Origin: JALZKA01 sp033856515
GTDB lineage: Bacteria > Actinomycetota > Thermoleophilia > Solirubrobacterales > 70-9
DNA length: 64,000 bases
Reading direction: 5' to 3'
NCBI GenBank assembly: GCA_033856515.1
Contig: JAWVEY010000041.1
Location: 62,001 to 126,000, forward strand
Positions 24,503 to 33,590 of this stretch are shown here, in pieces (within the stretch, counting starts at the first letter, position 1; each line of letters begins with the position of its first letter). A program made the position numbers and the translations under genes. The notes beneath the pieces are model-generated. The model did no database searches, had not been told where the DNA came from, and saw only the letters and a program-made list of their open reading frames with translations.

Positions 24503-26797
24503 GTGGGGCGTCCGGATTGGGTTAATCAGCGGCTGCGAGTCGCGCTTGGAGCGATTGCTTCGGCCTTTGCCCTGGGCACGCTCTTCGCCGGGCCGGCCAG
24601 CGCCGGCACTGATCTCGGCTACGAGGCTCGCGGCAGCGTCGAGCAGGTCTATGCCACTGGCCTCGAGCCGGAGCAGATGGTCGACCTCATCGACAAGAGC
24701 GGGGAGACGATCGAGACGAACAAGGCGACTGCCGAGGGCGGGGTGCTGTTCCGGCGCGTCAAGCCCGGCCCGGGGTACAAGGTCAAGCCCGCGGGCGACG
24801 AATCCTCCGATGAGCTCACGGTTCTCACCGACGCGTCGGCGCCGCCCGATGAGTCGGTGTACGACCAGGAGATCAACCCCGACGGCTATCAGTACCTCGA
24901 GACGCGCGACGGGACGAAGCTCGCGATCGCCGTCCACCCGCCGTCGGACATCACGAGCGTCATTCCTGACTTGCCGTTGCCCGACGTGCCGGACAACGCC
25001 CCGACGCCGACCCTGATCGAGTACTCGGGCTACGGCACTGCGGACCCGGCCGGCCCCGAGAGCGGCATCGCGATCATCGGCAACATGATGGGCTTCACCG
25101 TCGTCGACGTGAACATGCGCGGCAGCGGGTGTTCGGGCGGGGCATTCGACTTTTTCGAGCCGCTTCAGGGGCTTGACGGCTATGACGTGATCGAGACGAT
25201 CGCCCGCCAGCCCTGGGTCGCCAACGGCAAGGTCGGGATGATGGGAATCTCCTACGGCGGGATCAGCCAGCTGTTCACCGGCCAGTACAACCCGCCGAGC
25301 CTCGCCGCGCTGACACCGATCTCGGTCATCGACAACGTGCAGACGACGCTCTATCCCGGCGGCATCCTCAACACCGGCTTCGCCCTCGAATGGGCCAAGG
25401 ACCGCATCCACGATGCTCTTCCCTCCGGCCCCGACGCCGGCCAGCCCTGGGCGTATGAACAGATCCAGGGCGGAGACACAACCTGTGCCGAGAACCAGGC
25501 GATGCACGGCGAGGCGCGCAACCTGCTCAAGAAGATCCACGCCAACCGCACCTATCGGGCGAGGATTGCGGACCCCCTCTCGCCCGTCACATTCGCCAAC
25601 AAGATCGAGGCGCCGACGTTCCTCGCATGCCAGTTCGAGGACGAGCAGACCGGTGGCCACTGCCCGACCCTCGCCGACGAATTGTCGGGCAACGACCGAG
25701 CATGGACCACCTTCACCAACGGCACGCACGTGGACTCGCTCGCCCCTGAAACCTTCAATAAGTGGTTCGACTTCCTGAAGCTCTACGTGGCCAAGGAGCC
25801 GCCGGCGCTCTGGTCACCGGTCGTCCAGGTCGGCGCTCCGGTCGTCTACATGGAGGCGTTCGGGATCGACGGTGTGACCATGCCGCCTGATCCAATCCAG
25901 CAAATTCCGCTCTATGACGACGCGCTCGAAGCCTTCGAGGCGCAAGACCCGGTCCGCGTTCTCTTCGACAACGGCGCGGGTGGCGATCCCGGCAAGCCGT
26001 ACCCCGGCTTCGAGCAGTCCTTCACAGAGTTCCCACCCGCCGGCGTCGAAGGCCGCTCGTGGTATCTCGCCGAGGACGGGGCGCTGGCTGACAAGGCTCC
26101 AAAGGCTGAGAGTGCGGACACCTTCACCTGGGACGACGAGGCCCGTCCAGCAACCGACTTCACCGGCGACACCGGGGGCGGCACGAACGGCCTTTGGACT
26201 GACACCCCCGCTTACGAGTGGTCCCAGCCCGCTGACGGCCATGCGGTCTCCTACGTCTCGGAGCCGCTCGCCGAGGACACCACCGTGCTCGGCAAGGGCT
26301 ACGTGCGCGTCTGGGTCCGCTCCGAGGCCCGGAGCGTCGATCTTCAGGCGACGCTCTCCGAGGTGCGGCCCGACGACAAGGAGGTCTTCGTCCAAGGCGG
26401 CTGGCTGCGCGGCAGGATGCGCAAGCTCGACAAGCAGAAGTCGACGCCGCTCGAGCCCGTGCTCAGCCTGCGGCGGAAGGACATGAAGCCGCTGCCCGAC
26501 AACCACTTCGTCAAGGCCACGATCCCGCTCTATTACCAGGGCCACGCGTACCGTGCAGGCTCGCGGATGCGCGTCACGATCTCCGCGATCGGCGGCGACC
26601 AGCCGATCTGGGCGTTCGCAAAGGCGCGGCCGAAGGGAACGCCGGATGTCGATATCGCCTTTGGGAAGTCGAAGCGCTCGAAGCTGACCCTGCCGGTGCT
26701 CCCAGGCGCGGACATCCCCACCGAGCTCCCCTCCTGCCCCGGACTCCGCGGTGAGCCGTGTCGCGACTACGTGCCGTTCGAGAACGCAGCACCCTGA
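24503..26797 (+). CDS. secreted CocE/NonD-type (peptidase S15) hydrolase
   Basis: A 764-residue protein. GTG 24503 gives a compact signal peptide ending near GPASA; GTG 24452 would add 17 residues. An N-terminal beta extension (about residues 45-105) precedes the Xaa-Pro-dipeptidyl-peptidase-like catalytic domain. That domain has RDGTKLAIAVHPP, YSGYG, GSGCSGGAFDFFEPLQGLDG, and the nucleophile elbow GISYGG (Ser250). The C-terminal part (SYVSEPLAEDTTVLGKGYVR, RVTISAIGGDQPIW) is the jelly-roll of X-Pro dipeptidyl peptidases and cocaine esterase. It hydrolyses an acyl ester or amide outside the membrane. Substrate unknown. Confidence 0.85.
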   Translation: MGRPDWVNQRLRVALGAIASAFALGTLFAGPASAGTDLGYEARGSVEQVYATGLEPEQMVDLIDKSGETIETNKATAEGGVLFRRVKPGPGYKVKPAGDESSDELTVLTDASAPPDESVYDQEINPDGYQYLETRDGTKLAIAVHPPSDITSVIPDLPLPDVPDNAPTPTLIEYSGYGTADPAGPESGIAIIGNMMGFTVVDVNMRGSGCSGGAFDFFEPLQGLDGYDVIETIARQPWVANGKVGMMGISYGGISQLFTGQYNPPSLAALTPISVIDNVQTTLYPGGILNTGFALEWAKDRIHDALPSGPDAGQPWAYEQIQGGDTTCAENQAMHGEARNLLKKIHANRTYRARIADPLSPVTFANKIEAPTFLACQFEDEQTGGHCPTLADELSGNDRAWTTFTNGTHVDSLAPETFNKWFDFLKLYVAKEPPALWSPVVQVGAPVVYMEAFGIDGVTMPPDPIQQIPLYDDALEAFEAQDPVRVLFDNGAGGDPGKPYPGFEQSFTEFPPAGVEGRSWYLAEDGALADKAPKAESADTFTWDDEARPATDFTGDTGGGTNGLWTDTPAYEWSQPADGHAVSYVSEPLAEDTTVLGKGYVRVWVRSEARSVDLQATLSEVRPDDKEVFVQGGWLRGRMRKLDKQKSTPLEPVLSLRRKDMKPLPDNHFVKATIPLYYQGHAYRAGSRMRVTISAIGGDQPIWAFAKARPKGTPDVDIAFGKSKRSKLTLPVLPGADIPTELPSCPGLRGEPCRDYVPFENAAP

Positions 26798-26921
26798 TCC
26801 ACACGTAGCCGGATTCGCTGCCGGGCACCCCAATGGTGAGCCGTGGCCGGGAGGGGGCACGGCGACGTTCGAGTGCCAGGTGTGGGACGATGGGCCAGGT
26901 TTCTAACAGGGAGGATTCCCA

Positions 26922-27626
26922 ATGACTTTGCGTTCTCGGTACGTCAGCGGCGTGGTGGCGGCAATCGCCTTAGGTGCGCTCGCCGTTGCGATTTTCGGCG
27001 GTACGGCCAACTCGGAGGCCGGTCAGTCCGTCAAGTGCTTCGGCAAGAGCGCGACGATTGTCGGGACCAAGAAGAGCGACACCGGTGACAAGGCAATCGA
27101 CGGCACGCCGGGCAACGACGTCATCGTCGGGCTTGGTGGATCCGACGACATCGAAGGCAAGGGCGGCAACGACTTGATCTGCGGCAACGATGGAAGCGAT
27201 GGGATCACCGGCGATAACGACACCCCGGGTTGCTTTGGCGAGTCGGAGACCGACGGGAACGACAAGATCAACGGCGGAGACGGCCACGACGGGATCCGCG
27301 GATGCGACGGCGAGGATGTGATCAAAGCCTCGGACAGCACCGACCGCGTCGAAGGCAACTTCGGCGACGACAAGCTGACCGGCGGCAAGGGCGACGATCT
27401 GGTGGAAGGCGGGTCGGGGACGGACATCGTCTCGGGCGGCCCCGACAAGGCCGGCTTCCCGCAATCGGATTCGGTCAACGGCGGGCCGGGCGACGGCGAC
27501 GTCGTCAGCGGCGACCTCGGAGCGGATTCGGTTGGAGGCGGCGACGGGGTCGACGACTCGTGTGATGGCGGCCAGGGGAACGACTCGGATGACGGCGGCT
27601 GCGAGTCGATCGTCAACGTTCCCTAG
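26922..27626 (+). CDS. secreted RTX-type calcium-binding repeat protein
   Basis: A 234-residue protein with a strong GGGAGGA ribosome-binding site and a signal peptide (about residues 1-33). Almost all of the mature chain is hemolysin-type repeat (GGSDDIEGKGGNDLICGNDG, GGDGHDGIRG, GGKGDDLVEGGSGTD), forming a parallel beta-roll that folds on Ca binding. No catalytic domain is attached. Paired cysteines (CFGK, LICG, GCFG, RGCDG, DSCDGG, GGCES) suggest disulfide cross-links, a variation on the standard RTX roll. It is convergent with the sulfatase-like gene. Confidence 0.85.
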   Translation: MTLRSRYVSGVVAAIALGALAVAIFGGTANSEAGQSVKCFGKSATIVGTKKSDTGDKAIDGTPGNDVIVGLGGSDDIEGKGGNDLICGNDGSDGITGDNDTPGCFGESETDGNDKINGGDGHDGIRGCDGEDVIKASDSTDRVEGNFGDDKLTGGKGDDLVEGGSGTDIVSGGPDKAGFPQSDSVNGGPGDGDVVSGDLGADSVGGGDGVDDSCDGGQGNDSDDGGCESIVNVP

Positions 27627-27636
27627 AAACGCTGGC

Positions 27637-29628
27637 TCAGAACGACAGTCGGAGCGGACGTAGCGTCAGGTCGTCCCCGGTCCCCTCGATCGCAAGCACG
27701 GCCACCTCGTTATCGCCCGGCTGGATGAGCTTCGGTGGCACCATCGCCGAGTACTCGACCCCATGGTCTCCGTCGTAGCTGTACGTGGTGGCTGCCACGC
27801 GGCCGTTCAAAGCAACGGCAAGGGGCTGACCGGCGTCGATGCCCTCCAGGTCTCCGGCGATCCGGGCAGGGATGAACGGTAGGGACGGGTCGTAGGTCCG
27901 CACGGCGACGCCGTCGACGATGGAGGCCTCGGCTGCGGCTTCCTGGCCGAGGTGCGCATCGACGGGTTGCCCCTGGAGCTCTGCGTTGGGCCCGATCTCG
28001 TACAGGCTGTCCTTGCCCTCTCCGAGCAGCCCGATGCGGCGCTCGAGCGCCTCGTCGCGGAGCTCGGCGAACTCGGCCGGGGTGATCTCGACCTCGCCTC
28101 CCCGCAGGTTCTCGACGTCCGCTGGGCGATCCGGGACCTTCCCGAGGAGCGAGACCCCGTCCACGTCCCACGGGATGTCGGCGCTGATGGCATCTGCGAT
28201 CGTCGGGACGACGTCCATCGTCTTGGCGGGTGCGTCGTCGATCACAGCGGCGTGTTGATCCGGCTCCTTGATGAAAAGCGGGACCGGGAAGATGTCTCCG
28301 GCGTTGGTCTCGGTTACGTCTCGCCGCTCATCGCCGGCCCGAAAGGAAACACCGTGGTCTGCGGTGACGACGATCAGCGATCGGTCGTACAGGCCGGTTT
28401 CGCGAAGCTGTGAGAGCAGCTCGCCAAGCAACCTGTCCGTGAACTCGAGTTGAAGGAAAAAGCGCTGCTCGTGCTGGAGCGTCAGCCACTCGTCGTCGCT
28501 CCACTCCTCGAGTCCCCCGAGCTCCGCGTCCGCCCCGACGGTTTCCGAGTAGCGCTTGCCCGAGGGCAAGTAGTGCCAGGATTTGTGAGGCAGCAGGACG
28601 TGCAGATAGTGAAGAACCGGCCCATCGGCAGGCTCGATCTCCTCGACGAAGATCCTGACCTGCCCGCTTCTGCTGACGGCCCCGCTCTCGCGGGGGCTCG
28701 AGATTCCGAGACGCTTTGCGTCGGGCACCGAGACGTAGCCGAGGATTGACGGGATCGTCGCCAGGATCGAGCCCAGGCCGCCCTCGTCGAGGCTTTCGGT
28801 TCCTCCCTCGCAGAGGCTGTCCGGGCAGAGGTTGGTCCAGGGCTCGGAGACATGCATCTCGTAGCTCCCGCCGAGCAGGGTGAAGAGCGATTGCGGGTGG
28901 TCGCCGTACGTCGCGAGGCTGTCGATCGGCGCGTTGATTCCCGTGGCGAGCGTCGGCACCGCTAGCTCCGTGTCGCTGCGCGTGGTGGTCGCGTTCCGGT
29001 ACCACGTGGCGTCCCTTGCCAAGGACGCGAAGGCAGGGAATCGTTCTGAGTCGACCCGCTCCTTCCCGTTCATCAACGCGTGACCGGGGAGCTCGTCGAA
29101 GACGACCATCACCACCGGCGTGCGAGCGTCTTCCTGCGGCGCGGCCTCGACCTCGTCCCCACCCGAAAAGACGAGCCCGGAGAGGGGGGTGAGAAGGAAG
29201 ACGAAGGCGAGGATGACCACCGGTAGCGGCGCGAGTGCGGAGACCAACGAGCGAGCCCCCTCGAGTCGCGCGTAGGCAATCGAAGCCGCGACGCCGCCGG
29301 CCAGCACGACGGGGGCCTGGACCTCGAGCCTCAGGCTGAGCGGATAGAGGGCCTCGGAAAGGATGAGCGCGCTGAGCGCGCCGATCAGCGCCAAATGGAG
29401 CGCCCACCCGAGCCTGTTGCTGAGCGCCGAGACGGCGAAACCCAGAAGAGCAAGCACAGCGGGAGCGCCCACGATCAGGATCAGCGCGACCGCCACCACC
29501 TCGCCGCTGCTTGCGCCGCGTCCGATGAAGAACTGCGCATCCGTGACTAGCAGGATGGGTGCGGCGACCAGAGAGGCGAGGACGAAGACGTGGAGCGCGC
29601 GCCTCTTGAGTGTTTCCGCCGGTGACAC
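27637..29628 (-). CDS. membrane-anchored sulfatase-superfamily (phospho/sulfo-transferase-like) enzyme
   Basis: A 663-residue protein from GTG 29628. About four to five membrane helices span residues 12-155. The extracellular catalytic domain follows, with metal-site Asp178 in VVMVVFDELPG, the TTTRSDTELAVPTLATG segment where sulfatases hold the modified residue or Thr nucleophile, and a second metal site VVTADHGVSF. The order resembles LTA synthase and phosphoethanolamine transferases, so a headgroup transferase role on envelope glycans or lipids is as likely as true sulfatase activity. No Cys-x-Pro-x-Arg motif was seen. It is divergent from a small DPGSGS protein gene and a methyltransferase. 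Confidence 0.75.
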   Translation of the reverse strand: MSPAETLKRRALHVFVLASLVAAPILLVTDAQFFIGRGASSGEVVAVALILIVGAPAVLALLGFAVSALSNRLGWALHLALIGALSALILSEALYPLSLRLEVQAPVVLAGGVAASIAYARLEGARSLVSALAPLPVVILAFVFLLTPLSGLVFSGGDEVEAAPQEDARTPVVMVVFDELPGHALMNGKERVDSERFPAFASLARDATWYRNATTTRSDTELAVPTLATGINAPIDSLATYGDHPQSLFTLLGGSYEMHVSEPWTNLCPDSLCEGGTESLDEGGLGSILATIPSILGYVSVPDAKRLGISSPRESGAVSRSGQVRIFVEEIEPADGPVLHYLHVLLPHKSWHYLPSGKRYSETVGADAELGGLEEWSDDEWLTLQHEQRFFLQLEFTDRLLGELLSQLRETGLYDRSLIVVTADHGVSFRAGDERRDVTETNAGDIFPVPLFIKEPDQHAAVIDDAPAKTMDVVPTIADAISADIPWDVDGVSLLGKVPDRPADVENLRGGEVEITPAEFAELRDEALERRIGLLGEGKDSLYEIGPNAELQGQPVDAHLGQEAAAEASIVDGVAVRTYDPSLPFIPARIAGDLEGIDAGQPLAVALNGRVAATTYSYDGDHGVEYSAMVPPKLIQPGDNEVAVLAIEGTGDDLTLRPLRLSF

Positions 29629-29667
29629 TCCTCGCTATTGTGAAGATCGCGTGAAAGGGAACCCCAC

Positions 29668-29883
29668 ATGAGCCTGCTCGCATATCTCGACCCCGGGAGC
29701 GGTAGCGTCCTCATCCAGGCTCTCCTCGGCGGCGTGGCCGCAGTCGCGATCACCGGAAAGCTCTGGTGGAACCGCCTGCTGACGATCCTGCACATTCGCA
29801 AGCCGGAGCCCGAAACCGAAATGGCGCCTCCGGCAACGCCTCCGGCAGCGCCCGACGAGCCCGGCCAGAGCCGAGCCTCTTAG
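29668..29883 (+). CDS. small membrane protein with an N-terminal YLDPGSGS motif
   Basis: A 71-residue protein. MSLLAYLDPGSGSVLIQALL is followed by one hydrophobic helix (to about residue 38) and a proline-rich, acidic tail (PATPPAAPDEPGQ). Small proteins that open with YLDPGSGS often accompany sulfatase-like and methyltransferase genes of envelope clusters; their function is unknown to me. The methyltransferase gene starts 12 bases after its stop. Confidence 0.7.
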   Translation: MSLLAYLDPGSGSVLIQALLGGVAAVAITGKLWWNRLLTILHIRKPEPETEMAPPATPPAAPDEPGQSRAS

Positions 29884-29895
29884 CCCCCTCCGAGC

Positions 29896-31284
29896 TTGGC
29901 GCCGCAGGCTGCAGCCGAGCCCGGCTCCTTCAGGGACCCCGACAGCCGCGTCTTCCGCGACGGCGACGAGATCCTTCGCGCGCTTTCCGCGCGAGGGTTG
30001 GAAGACTGGGAGCGCCTGGCGGTGACCCGGTTCTTCTCCGACGCGCAGGAGGAGGGCAGGATCGTCAGCACTGAGCGGCTGGAGGACGCTCCAGCCCCGC
30101 CTGAGTTTCCCGCCGCCGTCGCCACGCTTCGGCATGAGCGCTTGCCCTTCGTCTCCTATCCGTACGAGTGGCCCTTCTCGATGCTTCGCGACGCGGCCCT
30201 GCTCCAGCTCGAGCTTCTGCGCGCGGCGCTCTCCGAGGACATGATCCCGAAGGACGCTTCTCCGTACAACGTCCAGTGGCATGGCGCCCGACCGGTCTTC
30301 ATCGACGTCGGCTCCTTCGAACAACTCCCTGAGGGTGAGCCGTGGGCCGGCTACCGCCAGTTCTGCTGCCTCTTTCTCTACCCACTGATGATCCAGGCCT
30401 ACGCGGGCCTCCCTTTTCAGCCGTGGCTTCGCGGCTCGCTCGAGGGCATCGAGCCTGTGGAGGCGCGGGCGATCCTGCGCGGGCGGCGCACCTTCCGCCG
30501 CGGCGTCCTCGCCCACGTCGCGCTTCACGCTCGTCTCGAGCGCCGTGAGTCCGATCGGGATACCCGGACCGAGGTCAAGCGCGCCGGCTTTCGCAAGGAG
30601 CTGATCGATGCGAACGCCGCCAGGCTGGAGCGGCTGGTCGGAAAGCTCGACTGGGGCGCCCCGGACACGGCATGGTCCGACTATGGAGAGCGCTCCCATT
30701 ACGAACCGGCTGAGCTCTTAAAAAAGGATCTCTTCGTCCGCGACGCGTGCGCCAAACGGGAGTGGGAGCTCGCCTGGGACCTAGGCTGCAACGACGGCCG
30801 CTACTCGCGGATCGCCGCCGAGCACGCCCGCTACGTGGTCGCCGCGGACGGCGACCACGCCACCGTCGAAGCGCTCTATAGGAACCTGCGAGACGAAGAC
30901 GAGCGCCGCATCCTGCCCCTCGTCATGGACCTCGCCGACCCTTCGCCCGCTCGCGGCTGGCGCGGGCTCGAGCGCACCCGCCTGGAGGACCGCGGCCAGC
31001 CGGAGCTGGTCTTGTGCCTGGCGCTGGTTCACCACCTGTCCATCGCCGCCAACGTTCCAGTCGCCGAGGTCATCGCTTGGCTGGCAAGCCTCGGCGCAGT
31101 GGTCGTCGTCGAGTTCGCGCACCGCGACGACCCGATGGTCCAGCGGCTCCTGGCGCGCAAGCAAGACGACGCCCACCCCGACTACACCGTGGAGAGCTTC
31201 GAACGGCTTCTGGGCGAGAGCTTCGAGATCGAGCGTCGCGAAGTATTGGCCTCTCGCACGCTGTACGAGGCGCGCCCTCGCTGA
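29896..31284 (+). CDS. SAM-dependent methyltransferase (NoeA-like, two-domain)
   Basis: A 462-residue protein starting at TTG just after the small membrane protein. The first half (about residues 1-260) is unlike standard methyltransferases but has DASPYNVQWHGARPVFIDVG and RRTFRRGVLAHVALHARLER, as in nodulation-type NoeA-like proteins. The second half carries the AdoMet motif WDLGCNDGRYSRI (about 292-304), an acidic D after the next strand (VAADGDHATVE), and a late LCLALVHHLSI. It probably modifies an envelope glycan or lipid-linked intermediate together with the adjacent sulfatase-like enzyme. The substrate is not determinable. Confidence 0.72.
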   Translation: MAPQAAAEPGSFRDPDSRVFRDGDEILRALSARGLEDWERLAVTRFFSDAQEEGRIVSTERLEDAPAPPEFPAAVATLRHERLPFVSYPYEWPFSMLRDAALLQLELLRAALSEDMIPKDASPYNVQWHGARPVFIDVGSFEQLPEGEPWAGYRQFCCLFLYPLMIQAYAGLPFQPWLRGSLEGIEPVEARAILRGRRTFRRGVLAHVALHARLERRESDRDTRTEVKRAGFRKELIDANAARLERLVGKLDWGAPDTAWSDYGERSHYEPAELLKKDLFVRDACAKREWELAWDLGCNDGRYSRIAAEHARYVVAADGDHATVEALYRNLRDEDERRILPLVMDLADPSPARGWRGLERTRLEDRGQPELVLCLALVHHLSIAANVPVAEVIAWLASLGAVVVVEFAHRDDPMVQRLLARKQDDAHPDYTVESFERLLGESFEIERREVLASRTLYEARPR

Positions 31285-31290
31285 GGCGAC

Positions 31291-31866
31291 TCAGTCTTCG
31301 GCGTTCGTATAGATCAGGAGCGCGACGCCGGAGTCGTAGGTAATCGACTCGCTCAGCTTGAGCTTCTGCATGTCACCGGGGTCGGGGAACATCCGCAGCC
31401 CGTCCGCGACGAGCACGGGGTGGACCATCGCCCTCCATTCGTCGACCAGGCCCGCCACCCCCAGGGCGTGGACCAGCTGTGCCGAGCCGTTGATGAGGAT
31501 TGGCCCTTCGCTCTCGTCGCGGAGCTTTGTGACTGACCCGATCGGGTCGCCGGAGAGGACGGTCGAGTTCTCCCACTCCGGATCCGTGATGGTCGAGGAG
31601 ACGACGAACTTGGGCATCGAGTTGATCTTGTCGGTGAAGGGGTCCGAGCGATCGCGCTTGGGCCACGCTTCGGCGAAGCCCTCGTATGTCTTCCTGCCCA
31701 GAAGGAGCGATTCGGCCTCGTCGAGCTCGGCGCCCTTGTACGCATAGTGGTCGTCTCCGTATATGGACTTGAACGTCCAGCCGGAGTGCGGGTGGGTGTG
31801 CTCGCCGCCCGGCGCCTCCATGACGCCGTTGAGGCTCACGAACTCGGACACGATCAGCTTGCTCAT
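31291..31866 (-). CDS. dihydrofolate reductase-family (RibD C-terminal type) protein
   Basis: A 191-residue protein. The DHFR/RibD_C fold is marked by KLIVSEFVSLNGVMEAPGGE at the N-terminus, LLLGRKTYEGFAEAWP, KFVVSSTI, and the NADPH-binding INGSAQLVHAL with VDEWRAMVHPVLVADG. Many such stand-alone proteins in actinobacteria are annotated only as reductases. The substrate (pterin, pyrimidine or other) is unknown. It is convergent with the methyltransferase gene, with only 6 bases between stops. Confidence 0.85.
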   Translation of the reverse strand: MSKLIVSEFVSLNGVMEAPGGEHTHPHSGWTFKSIYGDDHYAYKGAELDEAESLLLGRKTYEGFAEAWPKRDRSDPFTDKINSMPKFVVSSTITDPEWENSTVLSGDPIGSVTKLRDESEGPILINGSAQLVHALGVAGLVDEWRAMVHPVLVADGLRMFPDPGDMQKLKLSESITYDSGVALLIYTNAED

Positions 31867-31975
31867 CTCGGCCTTCCGGTCGGGTTAGGAGATTCGCACT
31901 CTATGTACCCGAAGAGGCACCGTCACAGCCCACGCCGAGGTAGTTCTGAAACGCATCGGAAATCATTGATAGGGT

Positions 31976-31989
31976 CCGCCAACTGGCGG
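31976..31989. promoter_or_regulatory. 14-bp palindrome before the DUF4331 gene
   Basis: CCGCCA-AC-TGGCGG has perfect 6-bp arms. It ends 16 bases before the start and just upstream of the GGGGAGG ribosome-binding site. It could be an operator or a 5' hairpin. A TGATAGGGT sequence just upstream could be the -10 region. Confidence 0.3.
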
Positions 31990-32005
31990 CGAAGGGGAGG
32001 TTCAG

Positions 32006-33550
32006 ATGAGGGGTCCGAAGGCAACATGGTGGGGTCGTTTTGTGCTTGCCCCTGCAACGGCGCTTTTCCTGGCGCTGGCCGCCCCGGCGGACGCCGGCCA
32101 GCGGGATTCAATTACCACGGCTTCGAACCCCGCGATCGACGGGACCGACTTCTACATGTTCCAGAGCTACGAGTCTGGTCGCAGTGGCTTCACGACCATG
32201 ATCGCGAACTACTACCCGGGGAACAACCGTCTCGGCGGGCCGCTCTTTCACCAGTTCGAGCGCGGCGGCGTCTATGAGATCTCCATCGACAACAACGGGA
32301 ACGCGAAGGAAGACGTCACCTTCCAGTTCCGCCCCAAGACGACATTGGCGAACTCGGGCGACGGACTCACGATCGAAGTCGGCTCTCCCGGGTCGCAGAA
32401 GACCATGCCGGTCCCGTTCGCGAACATCGGGCCGCTGTCGCCTGGAAACGAGGCGGCGCGAAACGTGCGCGAGAGTTACTCGCTGAAGATCGTCCGTGGC
32501 GATCGCCGCAAGAAGCCGGCCGACGCGATCGTCGATGCCTCGACCTCGTCCGGGACCTTTGACATCCCGCTGGACAACGTCGGCAGCAAGACCTTCGGCG
32601 ACTACAACGCCTATGCGGATGCAGCTGTCCACGACATCGATATCCCCGGGTGCGAGACCGAGGGGAGGGTGTTCGTCGGACAGCGTGACGATCCCTACGC
32701 CGGCGCCGACGGGCATCTATTCGATCTCTTCAACTTCGACCTGGATGCGGGGACCCCCCAGCCGAATCCGCTTGGGGCGCAGGACCAAGGCGTGGACGTC
32801 CACCAGGGCGCCACCGTTCAGACGATTGCGCTCGAGGTCGCCAGCGGTTGCCTGACCCGCGCGGGCGGCTCTTCGATCGTCGGCGGATGGGCGACTGCAA
32901 GCCTGCCCTCCGGCCGGACGCTCAGCGCCGAGCCATCGCTTACGAACCCGTCGAAGCTGAAGGGCGACCTTCAACAGGTGTCGCGCATGGGTAATCCGCT
33001 TGTCAACGAGCTGATGATCGGGCTTGAAGACAAACAGCTCTACAACGCAGGGCCTCCAAAGAGCGACTCAGCGCTGGCGGACTACTTCACGCATCCGACG
33101 TTCCCGGAGATAATTGAAATCTTCTTGGGCGGGGCCGGCGTTCAGGCGCCGAACAATTTCCCGCGCACGGATCTCGTGTCAGCGTTCCTCACCGGCATCA
33201 CGTCGGTCAACAACACCGGCGCCAAGCCGGCCGAGATGCTCCGTCTCAACACGTCACTTCCCACGACGCCGGCGGCGAGCCAAAACCCGCTCGGAATGTA
33301 CAACTGCTTCGATTCCGGCGGGGTGCTCGACACCTCGAATCCGGGATGCGATCCGGCCGGCTACCCCAACGGCCGCCGGCCCGGTGATGACGCGTACGAC
33401 ATCGTCTTCCGGATCTTGATGGGCTACCTGGCGCCTGCGGGCCAGGCGCCGTCCGGCAGCCTGCCGTTCGTCGACGGGGCTTTCGCGAGCCCGTCCTCAT
33501 TCGACACGACATTCCCGTACCTCAACAACCCGATTTCAGGCACTGGCTAG
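32006..33550 (+). CDS. secreted DUF4331 family protein
   Basis: A 514-residue protein with a GGGGAGG ribosome-binding site and signal peptide (to about residue 31, APADAG). The first mature residues, RDSITTASNPAIDGTDFYMF, are the typical DUF4331 opening. This is followed by YYPGNN...FHQFERGGVYEISID, long beta-rich repeats, and a C-terminal block with LRLNTSLP and NGRRPGDDAYDIVFRILMGY. Family members are exported proteins of unknown function. The full domain length is present. The next gene lies on the other strand. Confidence 0.85.
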   Translation: MRGPKATWWGRFVLAPATALFLALAAPADAGQRDSITTASNPAIDGTDFYMFQSYESGRSGFTTMIANYYPGNNRLGGPLFHQFERGGVYEISIDNNGNAKEDVTFQFRPKTTLANSGDGLTIEVGSPGSQKTMPVPFANIGPLSPGNEAARNVRESYSLKIVRGDRRKKPADAIVDASTSSGTFDIPLDNVGSKTFGDYNAYADAAVHDIDIPGCETEGRVFVGQRDDPYAGADGHLFDLFNFDLDAGTPQPNPLGAQDQGVDVHQGATVQTIALEVASGCLTRAGGSSIVGGWATASLPSGRTLSAEPSLTNPSKLKGDLQQVSRMGNPLVNELMIGLEDKQLYNAGPPKSDSALADYFTHPTFPEIIEIFLGGAGVQAPNNFPRTDLVSAFLTGITSVNNTGAKPAEMLRLNTSLPTTPAASQNPLGMYNCFDSGGVLDTSNPGCDPAGYPNGRRPGDDAYDIVFRILMGYLAPAGQAPSGSLPFVDGAFASPSSFDTTFPYLNNPISGTG

Positions 33551-33590
33551 TCGGAGCTCGCGTGTCTAATAGGGCTTGTCGGGCGCCGCG

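Noticed and set aside
24413..25729. N-terminal extension of the Calx-beta frame
   Set aside because: It runs through the opposite-strand S15 hydrolase and lacks a signal peptide or domain; the ATG at 24412 starts a proper signal peptide.
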